DNA of 8,602 bases from JAYTJL01 sp043731125 (GTDB lineage: Bacteria > Patescibacteriota > Saccharimonadia > Saccharimonadales > UBA10212), in contig JAYTJL010000043.1 in assembly GCA_043731125.1 (NCBI GenBank), forward strand, positions 1 through 8,602. Reading direction: 5' to 3'. Numbering within the stretch: the stretch's first letter is position 1; each line of letters begins with the position of its first letter. Shown in pieces: positions 5,313 through 8,602 of the stretch. The position numbers were made by a program, and so were the translations under genes. The notes below the pieces were generated by a model that was given only the letters and a program-made list of their open reading frames with translations, did not search any database and was not told where the DNA came from.

Positions 5313-6134
5313 ATGGCTAAAATTTTACTCGTAGAAGACGACAACAACCTCCGGGAAATATTCGAAATGCGAATACAAGCCGAGGGGTTCGACACGGTCA
5401 CCGCTGGCGACGGCGAAGAAGGACTGGTAGTTGCGATGAAAGAGAGACCAGATCTTATCGTGGCCGACGTGATGATGCCAAAACTGTCTGGCTTTGAGAT
5501 GCTGGAGACACTAAGAGCAGCGCCAGAAATGGCAAACACAAAGGTAGTCATGATGACTGCGCTAGGACAAGCCGAAGACCAGGCTCGCGGAGAACGACTG
5601 GGTGTGATTAAATACTTAGTGAAGTCTCAGGTAACGCTCGAAGACTTCGCAAGAGTTATTAAAGAGGTCGTCGGTAACGACGCAGTTAGTAGCGCCGGAT
5701 CATCTCCAAAAAAGACAGATGACAACGATGATGACTCAACAGATGATAGTGGTAACGAAGATAATAATAAAAAAGAAAGCGAGAATAAAATGCCAGAAGA
5801 CAACACAATGGGAGCACCAGCACCAGACCCAATGGCCGTGCCAGCAACCGACCCAAGTGCGGTACCAGAACCGGATACATCAAACCCGATCAGTGTACCA
5901 GGTATGGATAACCAACCTAGTAGCGCAGAGGAGCAGACTGTAGTTAATGATCAAATTAACAGTTTTGTGGCGAGTACGCCCGCAGACGCAAGTGCTACTG
6001 CTCCAGTGACCGACCCAGCAGTAGGTGGCGAACCAACGGTTCACGCCGACGTTCCAGTAGCAGAACCACCTGCAGACGGCGCAGCACCTGCAGACGGCTC
6101 CGAATCCCCAGGTGACACACCGCCAGTAGTTTAG
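5313..6134 (+). CDS. response regulator: receiver domain plus long disordered tail, no output domain
   Basis: Residues 1-120 form a complete receiver domain: acidic pair Asp9/Asp10 in LLVEDD, phospho-acceptor Asp52 in LIVADVMMP, switch residue Thr82 in VVMMTA, and Lys104 in YLVKSQ. After GNDAVSSAGSSPKK the chain changes character. Residues 135-165 are acidic and Asp/Asn/Ser-rich, and residues 165-273 are low-complexity Pro/Ala/Asp/Val sequence with short repeats (APAPDP, ATDPSAVPEPD, PADGAAPADG). No winged helix, HTH or enzymatic domain is present, so it is not an ordinary transcription factor; it may act by protein contact, or as a phosphate relay or sink. The frame is continuous; an internal ATG at Met160 might be a secondary start or the trace of a fused gene. 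No Shine-Dalgarno precedes the start. The kinase just upstream is the likely phosphodonor. A strong terminator follows. Confidence 0.9.
   Translation: MAKILLVEDDNNLREIFEMRIQAEGFDTVTAGDGEEGLVVAMKERPDLIVADVMMPKLSGFEMLETLRAAPEMANTKVVMMTALGQAEDQARGERLGVIKYLVKSQVTLEDFARVIKEVVGNDAVSSAGSSPKKTDDNDDDSTDDSGNEDNNKKESENKMPEDNTMGAPAPDPMAVPATDPSAVPEPDTSNPISVPGMDNQPSSAEEQTVVNDQINSFVASTPADASATAPVTDPAVGGEPTVHADVPVAEPPADGAAPADGSESPGDTPPVV
6067..6098 (+). repeat. 14-nt direct repeat in the response-regulator tail
   Basis: CACCTGCAGACGGC occurs exactly at 6067-6080 and 6085-6098, a period of 18 bases (six codons), encoding PPADGA then APADGS. The frame is kept, which points to growth of the low-complexity tail by in-frame duplication. 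Confidence 0.8.
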
Positions 6135-6148
6135 CAACTCGATATCAA

Positions 6149-6183
6149 AATAAATGATCTCTGGACAACGGAGATCTTTTATT
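6149..6183 (+). terminator. Rho-independent terminator of the response regulator gene
   Basis: Arms 6149-6161 and 6171-6183 pair over 13 bp with one T/T mismatch (6155/6177) around a 9-nt loop. The core GATCTC/GAGATC is followed by TTTTATTAT. As in the hairpin at 849-895, A/T-only outer arms allow function on both strands. It separates the two-component genes from der. Confidence 0.85.
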
Positions 6184-6205
6184 ATGAAATCAGACACATA
6201 ACGGT

Positions 6206-6211
6206 TATAAT
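6206..6211 (+). promoter_or_regulatory. consensus -10 box of der
   Basis: A perfect TATAAT lies 11 nt before the der ATG, exactly the spacing seen before the kinase gene (TAGAAT, then 11 nt including AACA). The expected leader is about 5 nt and there is no Shine-Dalgarno. No convincing -35 is present at 16-18 nt. Confidence 0.6.
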
Positions 6212-6222
6212 AACATCTAAGA

Positions 6223-7584
6223 ATGAACACTAAGTTACCAATAGTTGCAATAGTTGGCCGGGCTAATGTGGGCAAAAGCAGCCTATATAATGCTTTGCTG
6301 GGTCGCCGCGAAGCGGTCGTTGCTCGAGAAGCTGGCACTACTCGTGACGCCATTGCGAGCCGCTTGCCTTGGGGTGGTGGTGAGTACTGGTTAGTGGACA
6401 CTGCTGGATTTAAGGCAGCAGAAGATGACTTTGAACTCAGCATTCAAGAACAGATAACAGAAGCAACCGCAGCCGCTGACGTAATCATTGTGACTATTGA
6501 AGCACCTGCTGTGTTGAGTGACGAGGACCGTAAAGTTGCCAAATTAGCTCACAAGAGTAAAAAACCATTGGTTCTAGTCGTAAATAAGTTAGACCAAGTT
6601 AAAAATCCGTCAGAGCAGGACTACCTGGGCCTTGGAATAAAGAAAGTAGTCTTCACCTCGACAACACAGAAAAAGGGTCTAGAAGAGCTGCTGGAGGCTG
6701 TAGAGGCCGAAATTCCACCCGGAAAGCCTCTGAGAGACTCTAATACAGTTACTGTAGCCCTTCTTGGGCGCCCAAATGTGGGCAAAAGTAGTCTTTTTAA
6801 CTCCTTAGCCAAGAAGCAACAAGCTGTCGTATCTGATAGAGCCGGCACCACCAGAGACGTCAACCGAATAACAATGCGTTTCGAGGGTCAAGATGTAGTC
6901 CTACTTGATACGGCTGGCATACGCAAGGCAGGGAAAGTAGAGATGGGAGTAGAACACTTCTCAATTCTACGTTCGATTGCTTCAATAGAAGAAGCTGACA
7001 TATGTATGCTTGTGCTAGACGCCGGAGACATTGGCACTTCGCTAGACCAAAAAATTGCTGGCATGATAAAAGACGCGGGCAGGGGACTTGTCTTACTGGT
7101 CAACAAATACGATTCTTTAGAAAAAGACGGCTACACCCACACCGACATATTAAGGCAGTTAGCGGGAGTCTTTGATTATGTGCCTTGGGCGCCTGTAATT
7201 TTAACCAGCGCGGTTACTGGTCAAAACGTCACAAAACTATTTGAGATGGCCGTACAAATCAACAAAACCCGTGAAACTTCGTTTAAGACAGCCGAACTCA
7301 ATAAATGGTTGGCAAAGATAATCTCGTCCCACCCACCGGCTGGGCTGAAAAACCGCCAACCTAGGCTGCGTTACATGGTTCACGAGGAAGGCAACCCCAT
7401 ACCCAGCTTTAAAATATTTGGCTCACAGACTCGGTTTTTACATTGGAGCTATAAAAGATATATGGAGCGTACCTTCCGCGAAAAATGGCCAATGGACGGC
7501 ACGCCTATTAAGTTTTGGTTCATAGAACAACACGGCGACAACCCGACAGTTAAAAAAAGAAAAACAACCCACAAAAAAACTTGA
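6223..7584 (+). CDS. der: ribosome-assembly GTPase Der (EngA)
   Basis: The 453-residue protein has the unique Der layout of two GTPase domains and a C-terminal KH-like domain. Domain 1 has the P-loop GRANVGKS (12-19), DTAG (59-62) and NKLD (121-124). Domain 2 has GRPNVGKS (182-189), DTAG (229-232), NKYD (294-297) and a TSA motif (328-330). The KH-like domain runs from about 353, with RQPRLRYMV and GTPIKFWF, and ends in a basic tail (KKRKTTHKK). Der acts in late assembly of the 50S subunit and is essential in bacteria. The first P-loop has Ala in place of the usual Pro (GRPNVGKS), which should not prevent nucleotide binding. Length is normal. It has its own -10 box behind the response-regulator terminator and lies 118 nt before pth, so the two need not share a transcript. 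A GTPase shared by nearly all bacteria, it is a housekeeping anchor for this locus. Confidence 0.97.
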   Translation: MNTKLPIVAIVGRANVGKSSLYNALLGRREAVVAREAGTTRDAIASRLPWGGGEYWLVDTAGFKAAEDDFELSIQEQITEATAAADVIIVTIEAPAVLSDEDRKVAKLAHKSKKPLVLVVNKLDQVKNPSEQDYLGLGIKKVVFTSTTQKKGLEELLEAVEAEIPPGKPLRDSNTVTVALLGRPNVGKSSLFNSLAKKQQAVVSDRAGTTRDVNRITMRFEGQDVVLLDTAGIRKAGKVEMGVEHFSILRSIASIEEADICMLVLDAGDIGTSLDQKIAGMIKDAGRGLVLLVNKYDSLEKDGYTHTDILRQLAGVFDYVPWAPVILTSAVTGQNVTKLFEMAVQINKTRETSFKTAELNKWLAKIISSHPPAGLKNRQPRLRYMVHEEGNPIPSFKIFGSQTRFLHWSYKRYMERTFREKWPMDGTPIKFWFIEQHGDNPTVKKRKTTHKKT

Positions 7585-7702
7585 ATGGACTTGCCCGAAC
7601 TTTAGCTTTAGACTTTCTGGTATATGTCACTGTTTGAGAAGAAACCGGTAATTGGTAATACACTACCCTACAGTCTTGGGGTAAATAAATAAGACCGTCC
7701 TT

Positions 7703-8254
7703 GTGATAGGCCTTGGCAACCCTGGCGATGGATACAGCGGCACTCGCCATAACGTTGGCTTTGCGACGCTTGATAAATTTGCCGCAGTAAATGGCTTTCC
7801 CGAATGGATAAACAAGAAAGACCTAAGGTGCGCTATGAGCATCCAGCAGTTGAGTGATACAAGAGTAGTTTTGTGCAAACCTTCAACTTTTATGAACTTA
7901 AGCGGCGAGGCTGCTCATTCAGTTCAAAACTTCTATAAAGTATACAATCCACAAACTCTGGTAGTTTATGACGAGCTAGCAATACCGTTCGGGTCACTAA
8001 GAACTCGAGTAGAAGGGTCTGACGCTGGTCATAACGGCGTAAAATCACTAATTCAGCATCTCGGCGACGATTTTGGCCGCTTGCGCATAGGTATAGGTAG
8101 CGATAAATCAAAAAACAGTGCCGAATTTGTGCTAAAACCATTCGCTAAAGCAGAGAAGTCCAACCTAGACCTAGTCATAAAAGAAGCTTGCTCATTAATC
8201 ACCGAGTTCTTAGCCGACGGCACATTGCCCCACGACACCAGAAAAGTTCTCTGA
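7703..8254 (+). CDS. pth: peptidyl-tRNA hydrolase Pth
   Basis: This is a bacterial Pth, which frees tRNA from peptidyl-tRNA dropped by stalled ribosomes. The family residues are all visible (numbered from GTG 7703): Asn6 in GLGNPG, the catalytic His16 in TRHNVGF, Asn65 in KPSTFMNLSG, Asp90 in YDELAIPFGS and Asn111 in GHNGVKSLIQHLG, followed by FGRLRIGIG and a C-terminal helix. At 183 codons from GTG the protein is slightly short: family members have several residues before the GLGNPG strand. The frame is open upstream to a TAA at 7682-7684 and would add INKTVL, restoring a normal N-terminus, but its only candidate initiator there is ATA at 7685. A GGGG run (7678-7681) is near but badly spaced. 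GTG 7703 is the only conventional start, so the true start remains uncertain. A small hairpin terminator follows. Confidence 0.93.
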   Translation: MIGLGNPGDGYSGTRHNVGFATLDKFAAVNGFPEWINKKDLRCAMSIQQLSDTRVVLCKPSTFMNLSGEAAHSVQNFYKVYNPQTLVVYDELAIPFGSLRTRVEGSDAGHNGVKSLIQHLGDDFGRLRIGIGSDKSKNSAEFVLKPFAKAEKSNLDLVIKEACSLITEFLADGTLPHDTRKVL

Positions 8255-8274
8255 AATCCTATTAGAATAAAACC

Positions 8275-8290
8275 AAAGCGGTGCTTTTTT
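8275..8290 (+). terminator. short Rho-independent terminator after pth
   Basis: AAAGC (8275-8279) pairs with GCTTT (8283-8287) around GGT and runs into six T residues (8285-8290). The stem is short, so termination is probably partial. A TAGAAT hexamer (8263-8268) lies just before it and could instead start an RNA near 8275. Confidence 0.5.
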
Positions 8291-8417
8291 CAATATAAAG
8301 AGCCTCCAGAGGGTGAAAAATGCCAGCGGCATTTTGCAAGGCCGGAAGGGCATTGGCGCTGAGGCGGGGCCGACCAAATTTTCAGCAGAAAATTATGGGT
8401 GGCTGGTCACAACCAAC

Positions 8418-8456
8418 AAAAAAGGCTTCCAGAGGGGGTGGGCACCGCTGGAAGCC
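8418..8456 (-). terminator. strong leftward Rho-independent terminator
   Basis: GGCTTCCAG (8424-8432) and CTGGAAGCC (8448-8456) form a perfect 9-bp stem, with an inner GGTG/CACC helix (8437-8440 / 8443-8446). On the minus strand the stem is followed directly by six T residues (complement of A8418-8423). It would stop a transcript entering from the right edge of the window. On the plus strand there is no T tract. Confidence 0.8.
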
Positions 8457-8463
8457 ATTTCTG

Positions 8464-8486
8464 GGCTCAAGTACTAGCCTTGAGCC
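8464..8486. other. 8-bp hairpin upstream (on the minus strand) of the leftward terminator
   Basis: GGCTCAAG (8464-8471) and CTTGAGCC (8479-8486) pair perfectly around a 7-nt TACTAGC loop. No T tract follows on either strand, so it is not a terminator itself. With the next hairpin it forms a tandem pair 7 nt apart, as at the end of a structured RNA or a 3' untranslated region. Confidence 0.6.
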
Positions 8487-8602
8487 TAAATTACACCCTT
8501 CAACCCACCATTCGTGAAGCGTCAAATACTGCAAAAATTTGCAAAGTAATTTGAGCCAATCCACCCGAAAGCGGAAAATCCCGAAGGACTCACATACCCA
8601 CA

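Larger units (their letters stand above)
8291..8602. other. hairpin-rich region without a convincing gene
   Basis: No reading frame here looks like protein. The longest leftward one (from the right edge down to 8382) is Trp/Cys-rich and runs straight through a terminator hairpin. Four independent stems are visible: AAAATGCC/GGCATTTT (8317-8335), AATTTTC/GAAAATT (8377-8394) nested within GACCA/TGGTC (8372-8408), the nine-pair stem at 8424-8456 and the eight-pair stem at 8464-8486. GCCTC (8302-8306) can also pair with GAGGC (8361-8365) around the first hairpin. TCCAGAGGG occurs twice (8305-8313, 8428-8436). The conserved cores of RNase P RNA, tmRNA and SRP RNA were looked for on both strands and not found. 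A structured RNA or the 3' end of a leftward transcript are both possible. Confidence 0.4.

Noticed and set aside
5719..5943. Second reading frame over the response-regulator tail (74 codons)
   Set aside because: A shadow of low-complexity coding sequence; composition is Gln/Thr/Lys-rich with no domain or start signal.
8336..8360. SRP (4.5S) RNA apical-loop resemblance (CAAGGCCGGAAGGGC)
   Set aside because: The GGAA tetraloop and nearby bases look similar, but the required AGCA internal-loop sequence on the 3' side is missing and the arms do not pair as in SRP RNA.
8382..8564. Leftward 60-codon reading frame at the right end
   Set aside because: Its translation is rich in Trp, Cys and Pro, resembles no family, has no Shine-Dalgarno, and runs through two strong hairpins including the T6 terminator.
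8522..8602. Possible C-terminus of a leftward protein (about 26 residues, GYVSPSGFSAFGWIGSN then YFANFCSI, stop at 8522-8524)
   Set aside because: It would suit the downstream leftward terminator, but a 26-codon open stretch is common by chance, a second frame is open here too, and I recognise no family. Sequence beyond the right edge would settle it.

Overview
The window looks like a chromosomal piece of a Patescibacteria/CPR genome, most likely Candidatus Saccharibacteria (TM7). This rests on the flavour of the Der, DUF3048 and YggT-like proteins, the compact layout, and the lack of Shine-Dalgarno sequences before several genes whose -10 box lies only 6-11 nt from the start codon. That placement is inference from protein character, not a database match. 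TGA is used as a stop (DUF1801, der, pth), so the genetic code is the standard bacterial one.

Layout, left to right. (1) Positions 1-670: the C-terminal part of a DUF3048 (YerB-like) protein that begins outside the window. (2) 671-895: three imperfect 14-nt tandem repeats running up to a tRNA-Glu(CTC), then a long bidirectional terminator. (3) 906-3410: an accessory cluster built around a divergent control region. An ArsR-type regulator and a YCII-domain protein read left; a frameshifted DUF1801 gene, an SRPBCC/AHSA1-like protein and two VOC (PhnB/glyoxalase-fold) proteins read right. Between the two arms sits a 46-bp inverted repeat with perfect 21-bp arms that contains the regulator's -10 box and its start codon. 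(4) 3414-3842: a leftward YggT-like membrane protein with a good promoter and Shine-Dalgarno. (5) 3929-6134: a membrane-anchored PAS histidine kinase, then a response regulator whose receiver domain carries a disordered tail of about 150 residues and no output domain. (6) 6149-8254: a terminator, then the conserved genes der (ribosome-assembly GTPase) and pth (peptidyl-tRNA hydrolase). (7) 8255-8602: no convincing gene; a small pth terminator, several strong hairpins and a leftward terminator for a transcript entering from the right edge.

How they fit together: der and pth are translation housekeeping genes; the kinase and receiver protein form a probable two-component pair with separate promoters; the ArsR cluster is probably a self-regulated small-molecule response or detoxification module of unknown substrate. 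The observations most worth following are the large palindrome with its divergent cluster, the tailed receiver protein, the DUF1801 frameshift, the short-leader promoter pattern and the hairpin-rich right end.
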